A stretch of DNA of 64,000 bases from contig NZ_CP114176.1 in assembly GCF_027186265.1 (NCBI RefSeq), positions 3,534,001 to 3,598,000 on the forward strand, read 5' to 3'. Below, one piece after another: positions 9,101-17,959 of the stretch. A program made the position numbers and the translations under genes. Source of the stretch: Lentibacillus daqui (GTDB taxonomy: Bacteria > Bacillota > Bacilli > Bacillales > Amphibacillaceae). The notes beneath the pieces were generated by a model that was not told where the DNA came from, did not search any database, and was given only the letters and a program-made list of their open reading frames with translations. Position 1 is the stretch's first letter; every line of letters starts with the position of its first letter.

Positions 9101-9149
9101 AAGTGCCAGACACCCGAACTATTCTGAGTTGTTTTGGTGTCTGGCACTT
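9101..9149. repeat. 14-bp inverted repeat overlapping the antiporter 3' end
   Basis: Perfect arms AAGTGCCAGACACC (9101-9114) and GGTGTCTGGCACTT (9136-9149). A second 10-bp inverted repeat, AGAATAGTTC (9091-9100) and GAACTATTCT (9116-9125), encloses the first arm, so the two hairpins are mutually exclusive unless they form a pseudoknot. It probably terminates both convergent genes; the right arm is read as codons of the antiporter. Confidence 0.75.
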
Positions 9150-10930
9150 CTTAAACTGACCACAATGTCGCCAGGTTCAGGGATTGCTTTCATGTCTGAC
9201 GAATAAAAGATAATTTTCCCAGAGGGCTTAATGATATATAACGGGATTGACCCCGCATCCAACTTCTCCAAGTACTGTTTATAATTAAATTTCTCGGTTA
9301 ACGTTGTTTGCTTAAAACATGCTCCAGATAAAATGCTTTGATTTAAATCTTCTGTGGATATCTCGTCACCGAACAAGATACGTCCACCAATTTTATTGAC
9401 AACGTCATTCGTGTCACCATCCATTAATTTATACGGGCTGACCTTGTAGACATTGGTTCTGCCATATTCCGGCATAAATGTTGTACAAACGAGTGAATTG
9501 TAAGAATGATACTCGGTAGCAGCAATTAAATACTCATATGGCGTTGTATCCAAATGATATTCCGTTTGCTCCGACAGCATTTCGCCATGGTAAAACGGTA
9601 TTCCCGCCTCTCGTGCCTTTCTTAATTTTTCCCAGGAGGAATCAACAATAATAACCGGTGATTTTGCCCTAACTAGTGATTTTGCCAAGCCAACGGTAAA
9701 GGTATTACTGCCAACAATGATCGTGCCTGGTCTTCCCTCCATTGATAAATGAAGTTTTTTGGCCAGCCAGCTAATCGAAAATCCATGGGCAACAACCGTA
9801 AAGATCACAAGTCCAAATGTCAGTGTTGTAAGAATTCCTGCATCTTCATAACCGGCATCACCCAGCACAACGGCAAAATAACTGGAAACCGTTAAAGCCA
9901 CAATACCTCGGGGAGCAATCCAGCCGACCAATATTTTTTCATTCAACGACAAAACGGTCCCAATCGTTGACAGAAAAATGGACAACGGACGCACGACAAT
10001 CATCATTAAGATCACATAGCCAATAATTCTTGGTTCAAAAATATGCAGGATCGTCTCCATATTTAACGATGCGGACAGCATAATGAAAATGGCTGATATG
10101 AGCAAAATCGACATATTCTCTTTAAAATGGCGCATATCCTCAACTGAGCTGATTCCCATATTAGCCAGCGTTATTCCCATTGCTGTCACCGCCAATAACC
10201 CTGTCTCATGTGCTGTTTCATCCGCAATGGTAAAGCACATGATTACGACAACAAAAACGGCTGGTGATTTGAGATACTCGGGGATATGTCCTGTTTCGAA
10301 CATCCAGCCAATCCCTCGTCCACACAACCAGCCAAGAACTGCTGCAAAAATAGAAGCAGCAAAAAATGCTAATAGTGATAAACCATTCGGTTGCGTTGAG
10401 GCGAAGTAGGAAATAATTTCAAAGGCAAATACCGCAAGCAATGCGCCAATCGGATCTACAATAATCCCTTCCCACTTAAGAATCTTTGCAGGACGTGGTT
10501 TTAATTTCGATTGCCGCAACAAAGGCAGAATCACGGTTGGACCAGTCACAATAAACAGCCCGCCAATTACAAAGGCAACTGCCCACGACAGACCTGCTAT
10601 ATAATGTGCAGTCAATGAACCCAGTATCCAAGCAATAAACGCCCCGATGGTGGAAATACGAAATACAGGCCGCCCCAGACCACGCAATTCTTTAAAATTC
10701 AAATTCAGACTGCCTTCAAACAAAATAATTGCAACGGCGACCGTAATAATGGGTTTATATAAAGTGCCGAAGTCTTCCTGGGGATTCATGATGCCAAATA
10801 CAGGGCCAACCAGTAATCCCGCAACAGACATCACAACAATGGCCGGCATACGGTACCGCCATGCCAGCCACTGTGACCCGATGCCCAGGAGACCGACTAA
10901 CATAATTTCAAATAAAACAGAAGGAAACAT
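9119..10930 (-). CDS. CPA1-type cation:proton antiporter with C-terminal RCK-like domain
   Basis: 603 residues. About residues 1-395 form a dozen membrane helices of the NhaP/CPA1 fold, with GPTVILPLL and EGIIVDPIGALLAV carrying the conserved acidic ion-binding region (the family N/D-D pair is here V-D-P) and GWIAPRGIVAL. Residues about 400-520 form a Rossmann-like TrkA-N/RCK domain (TIIVGSNTFTVGLAKSL, DSSWEKLRKA, GEMLSEQTEYHLD) followed by a TrkA-C-like tail (about 545-595). Such antiporters exchange Na+ or K+ for protons at the membrane, with the tail sensing ligand. The last codons (SARHQNNSE) are read out of an intergenic-type repeat arm. Monocistronic. Confidence 0.9.
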   Translation of the reverse strand: MFPSVLFEIMLVGLLGIGSQWLAWRYRMPAIVVMSVAGLLVGPVFGIMNPQEDFGTLYKPIITVAVAIILFEGSLNLNFKELRGLGRPVFRISTIGAFIAWILGSLTAHYIAGLSWAVAFVIGGLFIVTGPTVILPLLRQSKLKPRPAKILKWEGIIVDPIGALLAVFAFEIISYFASTQPNGLSLLAFFAASIFAAVLGWLCGRGIGWMFETGHIPEYLKSPAVFVVVIMCFTIADETAHETGLLAVTAMGITLANMGISSVEDMRHFKENMSILLISAIFIMLSASLNMETILHIFEPRIIGYVILMMIVVRPLSIFLSTIGTVLSLNEKILVGWIAPRGIVALTVSSYFAVVLGDAGYEDAGILTTLTFGLVIFTVVAHGFSISWLAKKLHLSMEGRPGTIIVGSNTFTVGLAKSLVRAKSPVIIVDSSWEKLRKAREAGIPFYHGEMLSEQTEYHLDTTPYEYLIAATEYHSYNSLVCTTFMPEYGRTNVYKVSPYKLMDGDTNDVVNKIGGRILFGDEISTEDLNQSILSGACFKQTTLTEKFNYKQYLEKLDAGSIPLYIIKPSGKIIFYSSDMKAIPEPGDIVVSLRSARHQNNSE

Positions 10931-11487
10931 CCCATCCCCCTTTTCTTCTTTAATATTTTATAAAGTCATTTTAAATGGGTGATGAAATAAAGTAAACCAT
11001 TTAATTACTAATTCCGTGAAGTTTATTTTGGAGAGTTCCCGAAACCCTGATATACAAGGTTATTTCGGATTGTACAGCCACAACTTGTCGCGAAATGAAT
11101 TCACTGTTTTTTGACAAATATATACAAATAGTTACAAACCTTGTCAGATTGAATTTACACAACATTTATACCTGACTACAAACTGTGTGCTATTTACATT
11201 GCTTTTTGGAATCGGTAATCTAATTTATCCAGCCCTCTTAGAATTGGGTCTGGTGCAATATTTCCCTCTATTTAGACAAAATATTTCCCGGGTAATAATG
11301 AATATTGTCGTTTTTCAATACTAAATGTTCCATTATAAATCCTTGTTTTTCATAAGTAACGTTTATTCTATGATGGGGGTCCAAAACAGTTTAATCTAAA
11401 TTATTTAAAATTAATTACTTTTTAGCAGGATTCTTGCATTTTATGTCGAACCTTGTAAGTAGAAATAAAATGAGGAGGATCGCTAAC
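10931..11487. other. 557-base non-coding stretch before the IS607-type element
   Basis: AT-rich with no convincing reading frame. It holds an ATTTCCCGGG core at about 11277-11288 matching the palindromes near 1413 and 47530. The left end of the IS607-type element must lie here, but these elements lack terminal inverted repeats and I cannot place the boundary. Confidence 0.5.
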
Positions 11488-11910
11488 ATGTATACCATCG
11501 ATGAAGCATCCAGCATACTTGGTGTTCATCCCACTACATTAAGAAGGTGGGAAAAAGAAAGGAAGATAACATCCTCTCGAACCACCGGTGGCCATAGAAG
11601 ATATGCTGTAAAAGACCTCAGTGCTATCAAGCGTGATTTGAAACCACTTCAAGACAAAATTGTTATTGGGTATTGCCGTGTCTCATCATCGGACCAAAAG
11701 GAAGAGTTAAAAAGGCAGGTCCATACCGTATCGCAGTATTGTTCGGCAAATGGATATCAGTTTCGTTTTATAAAAGATCTGGGAAGTGGTATGCTTTCCA
11801 TTATTACTGTCTTTAGCAGCCGCTTGTATGGAAGCAGAAGTCACAAGCGAAAGAAACTGCAACAAGCGGTGAAACAGGTCATTGAGGACAACGGCCATGC
11901 TTACGTATAA
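11488..11910 (+). pseudogene. tnpA: IS607-type serine recombinase TnpA with internal deletion
   Basis: 140 residues from the ATG 7 bases after GAGGAGG. Residues 1-45 are a MerR-like winged helix (YTIDEASSILGVHPTTLRRW, TTGGHRRY), and 55-97 are the start of the serine recombinase domain with the nucleophile in YCRVSSSDQ. After FIKDLGSG (about residue 97) the sequence jumps directly to LSIITVFSSRLYGSRSHK, the C-terminal helix region of the family. Family members are about 190-220 residues, so roughly 50-70 residues holding the catalytic arginines are missing while the frame is kept. The protein should bind DNA but not recombine. Its last 14 bases overlap tnpB. Confidence 0.85.
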
Positions 11911-13240
11911 TAAAAAGGTACGATTGGTGGTTACAAAGGAAAACAAGCAGTTACTCGATTCTCAATCCAGAATGTGCAACTGGCTGTACAATCAATTGCT
12001 GGACGCGGTGGAAGAAGATTATCACAATGGAAAAAAGAAAAAACTGCTTTCCGGCAGAAACCTGAGGAATGAAGTACCGAAAATAAAAGGGGAAAACCCA
12101 TTTTTGTTTAAAGTCCATTCCTCCCCATTGAAAAATACGGCATTACGGTTAAAAGATGCCTATGAACGATTTTTTGATCCAAAATTAATGAATGAGAAAC
12201 CAAAATATCGTTCATGGAAAAAGAAGTGGTTTTCGCTATATTATGATGAACCAAAAAAGGGCTTTAAATTATTGGATACCAATCTGCTTTCCTTAAGTTT
12301 TGGCAAATTAACAGATGAAGAATACAAGGAATTAAGGAAAATGGATGAACAGACCAGGAAGACCATCAAAATCAAAGTTGGACTTGTGGAAGCGGTAGAA
12401 CTAAGCAAAACGGAGAGAATCAAAACCCTTCGCATTACAAAGGATCTGGATTCGTATTATGCCATTTTTACAATAGAAGATGTCAAAGAAATCACCAAGG
12501 TGAAGGAACAATCGTTTATTGTATTTGATCCCAACCATAATAATTTGGCAGTAGGATTAGGTAGTGATGGAAAATCATATGAATTGAAATCAATGAACGC
12601 ACTGTTGAAGTATTGGGATAAACGAATCGATGAAATCAAATCAAAACGGGACAAATGTGAAAAATTTAATAAACTGGTATGCACCCCAAATGTTACGTAT
12701 TTTGAGCCAAGCAAACGTTGGAAGAGACTCAATCATGCTTTGGAAAAGGCGCAATTAAAACGTCGAGAACAAATGAAGACGCTGTTATTTAGCTATGCGC
12801 ATTATTTTTCCAAGCGTTACGATGCGATCTACATTGGTGATTATACTCCGACTCCCGATGTGGCAAAGTACGGGACGATGAGAAGGGCCATGTTAAATCA
12901 AACACCAGTTGGTAAATTCAGGAGTATTTTGAACTGGGTGCAGGCAAAAAGTGGTAAATATTATCAAAAGATCGATGAACGTGACACAACCAAAACCTGT
13001 TGTGTCTGCGGTAATAAAGAGAAAAAGGATCCATCTATTCGCAGCTTTACATGTGTAAACTGCGGTACAACGCTTTCGAGAGATATCAACAGTGCAGTTA
13101 ATATTGGAAAGAAAGCCAAAAAGCGATTGCCTCGCACAGGCTACATAGGTGTGGAATCCCCTATGTATACAGTGTGGTGGGATTTTAAACAGGCAAAGAT
13201 TGCTTGTGGTTTGACCCCATCTGCTGGCCTCGGGAAGTAA
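11897..13240 (+). CDS. tnpB: TnpB, IS607-type RNA-guided endonuclease (Fanzor-like RuvC layout)
   Basis: 447 residues from the ATG at 11897, 8 bases after a GAGGA site; it overlaps the tnpA end. TnpB proteins of IS200/IS605 and IS607 elements are omega-RNA-guided nucleases. RuvC-I aspartate: FDPNHNN (Asp211). The usual RuvC-II strand, normally I-E-D, reads IYIGDYTP (Gly314-Asp315) and lacks the standard glutamate; a glutamate occurs just before the zinc ribbon in KIDERDTTKTCCVCG (Glu361), the position reported for rearranged RuvC sites in Fanzor and related TnpBs. Zinc ribbon cysteines 368, 371, 386, 389. RuvC-III: SRDINSAVNI (Asp396). It appears full length and potentially active. Codon use is AT-richer than nearby housekeeping genes. 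Confidence 0.93.
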   Translation: MLTYNKKVRLVVTKENKQLLDSQSRMCNWLYNQLLDAVEEDYHNGKKKKLLSGRNLRNEVPKIKGENPFLFKVHSSPLKNTALRLKDAYERFFDPKLMNEKPKYRSWKKKWFSLYYDEPKKGFKLLDTNLLSLSFGKLTDEEYKELRKMDEQTRKTIKIKVGLVEAVELSKTERIKTLRITKDLDSYYAIFTIEDVKEITKVKEQSFIVFDPNHNNLAVGLGSDGKSYELKSMNALLKYWDKRIDEIKSKRDKCEKFNKLVCTPNVTYFEPSKRWKRLNHALEKAQLKRREQMKTLLFSYAHYFSKRYDAIYIGDYTPTPDVAKYGTMRRAMLNQTPVGKFRSILNWVQAKSGKYYQKIDERDTTKTCCVCGNKEKKDPSIRSFTCVNCGTTLSRDINSAVNIGKKAKKRLPRTGYIGVESPMYTVWWDFKQAKIACGLTPSAGLGK

Positions 13241-13310
13241 ATCCGAGGGGTGAAACAAACATTCTTCTTGGTAACAGAGAAGAGGTCTTTGATTAATTTT
13301 AGGCTTAATT
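13140..13310 (+). ncRNA. probable omega-RNA/right end of the IS607-type element
   Basis: In IS605/IS607 elements the guide RNA scaffold covers the tnpB 3' end and the element right end. Here the region holds a CCTCGG / CCGAGG hairpin spanning the tnpB stop codon and a looser TTCTTC...GAAGAG stem downstream. Boundaries and the guide start are not determined; this is by position and family knowledge. Confidence 0.35.
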
Positions 13311-13383
13311 TCGATTAGGTTTAAATAAACAAAGGAGTGCGGATACTGTATAATGAAAATATAGCTAAAACGAGGTGAGAAGT

Positions 13384-13791
13384 ATGCTTACGGTGTCACA
13401 AACGGATCAAATAAAAAGCATCTTACTGCCAGCTCTTTCCCCTGTCTTTATTTACCTGTTCGGTTCTACAGCAAAAAACCAGGATAGAAAAACAAGCGAT
13501 ATCGACCTGGCCTTTTTGAACGACCAGACACTGTCTCCCTACGATATCTTTATGATCGGACAGAGAGTGGCAAGTGCGCTGGACAAGGATGTTGACTTGG
13601 TTGATCTGCGGCAAGCTTCCACCGTCATGCAATTACAAATTGTACATTACGGGAAATTGCTCTATTGTGCTGATGAAAACAGACGAATGGCATTTGAAAT
13701 GAACGTATATAAAATGTATGCAAAGTTAAATGAAGAACGCGAGGTTATTCTGAAAACAATTGGAGAGAGTGGTGAAATATATGGTAAATGA
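13384..13791 (+). CDS. mntA: MntA-type nucleotidyltransferase antitoxin
   Basis: 135 residues from the ATG 6 bases after GAGGTG. A minimal nucleotidyltransferase domain: GSTAKNQDRKTSDIDLAF gives the G-S-x10-D-x-D motif (Gly27, Ser28, Asp39, Asp41) and KDVDLVDLR supplies the third acidic strand. This is the MntA partner of HepT/MntA type VII toxin-antitoxin systems, where MntA AMPylates a tyrosine of the HepT RNase to neutralise it. The next gene, overlapping by 11 bases, is the remnant of hepT. A TATAAT at 13349-13354 is the probable -10 element. It looks intact. It lies right behind the IS607-type element. Confidence 0.88.
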   Translation: MLTVSQTDQIKSILLPALSPVFIYLFGSTAKNQDRKTSDIDLAFLNDQTLSPYDIFMIGQRVASALDKDVDLVDLRQASTVMQLQIVHYGKLLYCADENRRMAFEMNVYKMYAKLNEEREVILKTIGESGEIYGK

Positions 13792-13948
13792 TGTTGCTGT
13801 AAACAAGGCTAGTATGATGATAGGGTTTCGAAATATTGCTGTCCACGATTACAAGACTATTAATTTGGCAATTGTACAGAAGATTATTGAGAAACACTTG
13901 GATGATATAATCATGTTTAAGGATAATGCTGTGAGCAAGTTTAGCTAG
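13781..13948 (+). pseudogene. hepT: hepT toxin with internal in-frame deletion
   Basis: 55 residues. It begins MVNDVAVNKAS, the usual HepT N-terminus, and immediately continues MMIGFRNIAVHDYKTINLAI, the C-terminal part holding the RNase motif R-x4-6-H-x-Y (RNIAVHDY). Normal HepT proteins are about 140 residues, so roughly 80-90 residues of the helical core are absent while the frame is preserved. The start overlaps mntA (ATG at 13781, mntA stop at 13789). The catalytic motif remains, but the HEPN helical bundle that forms the dimer is gone, so toxicity is unlikely. The minimal protein may still be made. Confidence 0.8.
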
Positions 13949-14093
13949 GTCATAACACATCCAATTTCACTTTTCCTTACCTTTCTCAATCAAAATACCA
14001 CTTTCGATCAGATTCTCTGCCATCTTATATTTCCCTACTATTCCCGCCGAAAAATATGTTAGGATGATACTAGTATAGGAGGTTAGTCCGGTC

Positions 14094-16238
14094 ATGACAA
14101 AAGAGGAAAATATTCTGCAAACCTATTTTGGCTACGAAACATTTCGCCCCGGCCAAAAGGAAACCATTAATCATGTTCTACAAACAAATAATACGCTCGC
14201 TGTGATGCCTACGGGTGGCGGAAAATCATTATGCTACCAAATTCCGGGTCTATCCCTCGATGGGTGTGCCATTATCATATCTCCACTCATTTCGTTGATG
14301 AAAGACCAGGTTGATTCTCTCAATGCACTGGGAATCCCGGCAACTTTTATCAATAGCTCCCTTACACCCGACGAACAACAGATACGCTTAAACAACATGG
14401 CAAACCAACAATACAAATTTGTCTATGTTGCCCCGGAACGGTTTGAATCAGGAAGCTTTGTCAATGTCGTCAAACGCATACCTTTGTCATTGGTCGCCTT
14501 TGATGAAGCACACTGCATTTCGCAATGGGGGCATGATTTTCGTCCAAGCTATCGATCTATCGTTCCCAATTTAACCCAGCTGACGAATATCCCGGTTTTT
14601 ATTGCGCTAACAGCAACGGCTACCGAGGAAGTGATTACCGATATCCAATCATTGCTGCATATTGATGATGCACATGTTGTTAACACTGGCTTTGAACGGG
14701 ATAACCTGTCTTTTCATGTTGTTAAAGGAAAAGACAAGATGACCTATGTTCGCTCCTTTTTAAAAGAACACGGATCGGAATCGGGAATTATTTATACAGC
14801 AACCAGAAAACAAGCTGATACATTATATGAGCAATTAACACGCAGAGGAGTTGCCTGTGAAAAATATCATGCCGGGATGAGTGAAGATGAACGAAAACGT
14901 GCCCAAGCCGCATTTATCCAGGACGAAAAAACAGTCATGATCGCAACGAATGCATTTGGGATGGGCATTGACAAATCCAACGTCCGCTACGTCATTCATT
15001 ATGCAATGCCAATGACTATTGAATCGTATTACCAGGAAGCTGGCCGCGCGGGACGAGATGGCGAGCCAAGTGACTGTATTCTGTTATTTTCGCCACAGGA
15101 TGTACAACTGCAGAAATTCCTGATTGAGCAATCCCTGATGGATGAAGAGCAAAAACACGATGAATACCGAAAATTACAGGCGATGATCAACTACTGTCAT
15201 ACCCATAGCTGCCTGACAACGTTCATCCTGGAGTATTTCAATGATCATCCCGTGAAGAAAACCTGTAATCACTGCAGCAACTGCCTGAACCGTCAAGAAA
15301 AAAGCGACATCACCGAAGAGGCGCAAATGATTCTTTCCTGTGTCAAACGCATGGGTGAACGTTTTGGCGTGGGCATGACCGCCAAAGTATTAAAAGGGTC
15401 TAATGATAAAAAATTACATAACTTTGGTTTCCATCGTCTGACAACATACGGTATCCTTTCCGCTTATACGGAAAAAGAATTAACTGAACGAATTCACTTT
15501 CTTGTTGCGGAAAGACTGCTTGACATTGAGGAAGGACGATACCCGACATTAAAGTTAAATCAGGCCTCCGTAGATGTGCTTAAGGGTAAACGAACTGTCA
15601 CGATTTATACCGCGCCCATTCCAACCGGCGAGGAAGCTGATTATCAAATGGGTCTATTCCAGCAACTGCGGACATTACGTAAACAGCTTGCCGATGAAAA
15701 AGGAGTTCCACCATATGTGTTGTTCTCTGATGCGACATTGAAAGAACTGAGCCGCTACTTTCCGGATACGAAGGAAGACATGCTCACTATTAAAGGCGTG
15801 GGCGAAAAGAAATATGAACAATATGGCGAGGTATTTTTAGATGTTATCGTTAAGTGGCGTGCGGAAAACCCGGATGTAAAACCAAAAATCCGTATATCTG
15901 ATTCCGTTACTGCAAAACCTGCGAAACGCAAATATGACGATGCAGGTCCAAGCCATATGGTCAGCTTTCAACTGTTTCAATCAGGCAAATCAATTAAAGA
16001 CATTGCAACTATACGAGAGCTTTCCCCACAAACCATTGAAGGACACATATTTAAAGCATTCAAAGACGGATACCCTATCGCCTGGAATATCTTTTTTAAT
16101 CCGGACGAAGAAGCAGCAGTTCTGGCAGCCCGAGAAAAAATCGATGAACCTAAACTAAAACCATTACGTGAAGCACTATCCGAAGATTATAGCTATACAA
16201 CAATCAAAGCCGTATTAGTCAAAAACGGGTATATGTAA
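14094..16238 (+). CDS. recQ: RecQ family ATP-dependent DNA helicase
   Basis: 714 residues. Superfamily 2 helicase: RecQ motif 0 (FGYETFRPGQKETI), Walker A MPTGGGKSLCYQIP, DEAH box AFDEAHCISQWGHDF, motif III ALTATAT, motif VI QEAGRAGRDG. The RQC zinc-binding cysteines are in CHTHSCLTTFILEYFNDH and CNHCSNC (about residues 364-402). An HRDC domain follows at about 520-595 (LRKQLADEKGVPPYVLFSD, LTIKGVGEKKYEQYG), then a helix-turn-helix (HTH_40-like) domain at about 620-700. It is longer than RecS and resembles long RecQ forms. It unwinds recombination and fork intermediates. ATG start after AGGAGG. Monocistronic, with a terminator behind it. Confidence 0.95.
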   Translation: MTKEENILQTYFGYETFRPGQKETINHVLQTNNTLAVMPTGGGKSLCYQIPGLSLDGCAIIISPLISLMKDQVDSLNALGIPATFINSSLTPDEQQIRLNNMANQQYKFVYVAPERFESGSFVNVVKRIPLSLVAFDEAHCISQWGHDFRPSYRSIVPNLTQLTNIPVFIALTATATEEVITDIQSLLHIDDAHVVNTGFERDNLSFHVVKGKDKMTYVRSFLKEHGSESGIIYTATRKQADTLYEQLTRRGVACEKYHAGMSEDERKRAQAAFIQDEKTVMIATNAFGMGIDKSNVRYVIHYAMPMTIESYYQEAGRAGRDGEPSDCILLFSPQDVQLQKFLIEQSLMDEEQKHDEYRKLQAMINYCHTHSCLTTFILEYFNDHPVKKTCNHCSNCLNRQEKSDITEEAQMILSCVKRMGERFGVGMTAKVLKGSNDKKLHNFGFHRLTTYGILSAYTEKELTERIHFLVAERLLDIEEGRYPTLKLNQASVDVLKGKRTVTIYTAPIPTGEEADYQMGLFQQLRTLRKQLADEKGVPPYVLFSDATLKELSRYFPDTKEDMLTIKGVGEKKYEQYGEVFLDVIVKWRAENPDVKPKIRISDSVTAKPAKRKYDDAGPSHMVSFQLFQSGKSIKDIATIRELSPQTIEGHIFKAFKDGYPIAWNIFFNPDEEAAVLAAREKIDEPKLKPLREALSEDYSYTTIKAVLVKNGYM

Positions 16239-16243
16239 TGAAC

Positions 16244-16271
16244 CAGAGGGGACAGGCACCGCGTCCCTCTG
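16244..16271 (+). terminator. terminator-like hairpin behind recQ
   Basis: CAGAGGGGAC / GTCCCTCTG arms around AGGCACCGC, 5 bases after the recQ stop. It resembles the dispersed GGGACAGGCACC-type inverted repeats of this bacterial group; a related GGGGAC...GTCCC repeat lies at 60603-60622. Confidence 0.55.
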
Positions 16272-16416
16272 CCCTTGTTTGTGCCTGGCTTGATATGCTT
16301 GTGCAAGCTTGGTGTTGGTGGATTACTCTCTGATAAGGCACTATTTTGCGGTTTATTCCCAACTCCATTTTGTGTCATCCCTGTCATGCAAAAACGAAGA
16401 AATGCTTTTTCATTTA

Positions 16417-17655
16417 TTATTTCATATCAAACGCCCATGTACCATGACGGAAAACAGCATCCGTTGTACCGTCTTCCTTCACGCCGTCAATATCCAGTTT
16501 CTCGGAACCAATCATAAAGTCAACATGGTTTAGGCTGTCATTCACTCCATGCTGATCAAGCTCTTCTTCCGACATATCCGCGCCGCCTTCCAGATTTGTC
16601 GGATAAGCCTTTCCAAGTGCAATGTGGCAAGAAGCATTTTCATCAAACAACGTATTATAAAAAATCAAACCGGACTGTGATACAGGTGATTCATGCGGTA
16701 CAAGTGCCACTTCACCCAACCGGCGGGAACCTTCATCCGTGTCAAGCAAGTGTTTCAATGTATCTTCTCCCTGTTCCGCTTTAAAATCAACCACTTTCCC
16801 ATCTTTAAATGTCAAAGTGAAGTTATCGATTAAGCTACCACCATAATTTAGCGGTTTTGTACTTGATACCGTACCATTCACGCCATATTTATGTGGAAGC
16901 GTAAAAACTTCTTCCGTTGGCATATTTGGATTGAAGGTAATTCCCTTTTCTGATATAGCAGATCCACCCTTCCAAATATGTCCCTTTGGCAACGCTATTT
17001 CCAAATCGGTTCCTGGCGCTTTATAAATCAACTTTTGATAATTTTTCTTGTTTAATTTTTTACGAGCAGTTATCAATGCTGCATTATGTTCCTCCCAGGC
17101 AGCGATTGGATTATCGTTGTCAACGCGGACAATCTTAACAATCGTATCCCACAGACTTTCGATGGCATCTTCCTTACTTTTATTCGGGAAAATCTTCTGT
17201 GCCCAGTCACCGGTTGGAATCGAAATGATCGACCAGGTTATCCGATCATTCATGATATACTGCTGGAAATTCCGCAATGCCTGCGCACCCGCTTTGCTTG
17301 CCTTGGCAACACGTGACGGGTCAATATCTTTTAATAAATCCGGGTTCGTCGAGCGAATCTCCAAGACAGCTGCTCCATCTTCTGCATATGTATCATGCAG
17401 CTTAACCTTCCATTCCGGATAATCAGCAATCACTTCATCTGGTGCATTTTCATAATAAAGTTTCGTCAGCGCATCATCACCCCAACTAACATGAACATCT
17501 TTTGCGTCTAATTCATATGCTTTGCGGACAACAATTCTAGTAAAATCAGCCCCTTCAATCGGTGCATTGATCATTAATGCCTGATCCTTTTGCAAATTCA
17601 CTCCCGTCTTCAAGGCTAATTCAGCGTACTTTTCCTGCGTTTGTTTACTCACCAT
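16417..17655 (-). CDS. ampS: M29 family aminopeptidase (AmpS-like)
   Basis: 412 residues from the ATG at 17655, 7 bases after GGAGGTAG; an in-frame upstream ATG at 17715 has no ribosome site and is rejected. It belongs to the thermophilic-aminopeptidase family M29 (AmpS, aminopeptidase T, PepS), cytosolic dinuclear-metal exopeptidases of broad specificity. Family stretches visible are LKTGVNLQKDQALMINAPIE, the metal-site segment LGEVALVPHESPVSQSGLIF (Glu and His) and CHIALGKAYPTN; DFMIGSEKLDIDG is near the C-terminus. The length matches the family (about 410). Monocistronic. Confidence 0.93.
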   Translation of the reverse strand: MVSKQTQEKYAELALKTGVNLQKDQALMINAPIEGADFTRIVVRKAYELDAKDVHVSWGDDALTKLYYENAPDEVIADYPEWKVKLHDTYAEDGAAVLEIRSTNPDLLKDIDPSRVAKASKAGAQALRNFQQYIMNDRITWSIISIPTGDWAQKIFPNKSKEDAIESLWDTIVKIVRVDNDNPIAAWEEHNAALITARKKLNKKNYQKLIYKAPGTDLEIALPKGHIWKGGSAISEKGITFNPNMPTEEVFTLPHKYGVNGTVSSTKPLNYGGSLIDNFTLTFKDGKVVDFKAEQGEDTLKHLLDTDEGSRRLGEVALVPHESPVSQSGLIFYNTLFDENASCHIALGKAYPTNLEGGADMSEEELDQHGVNDSLNHVDFMIGSEKLDIDGVKEDGTTDAVFRHGTWAFDMK

Positions 17656-17959
17656 ACTATTTCTACCTCCTAAATCGTATTCTTTTATTATTTCACAAAA
17701 CATTAGGATTTCCAAATACTCAATTCCATCCCTACATGTCTATAGGTCAAATGTCTGAACTTCCGGTGTGTTGGATCATCATCGTTGACTGACCGGAACA
17801 ACCGAGAATATTTTTCAATTAGTAAAAAACCAACTACACTAGTCTATTCCTTTCGTATCATAGGATCCAGTTTCCATTTACGGAAAAGCTTCCATGTGTT
17901 ATCATTATATTAGGTTACTTTTCGTAATTACTTAATAAACCAGAGAGAAGGTGATCTTC

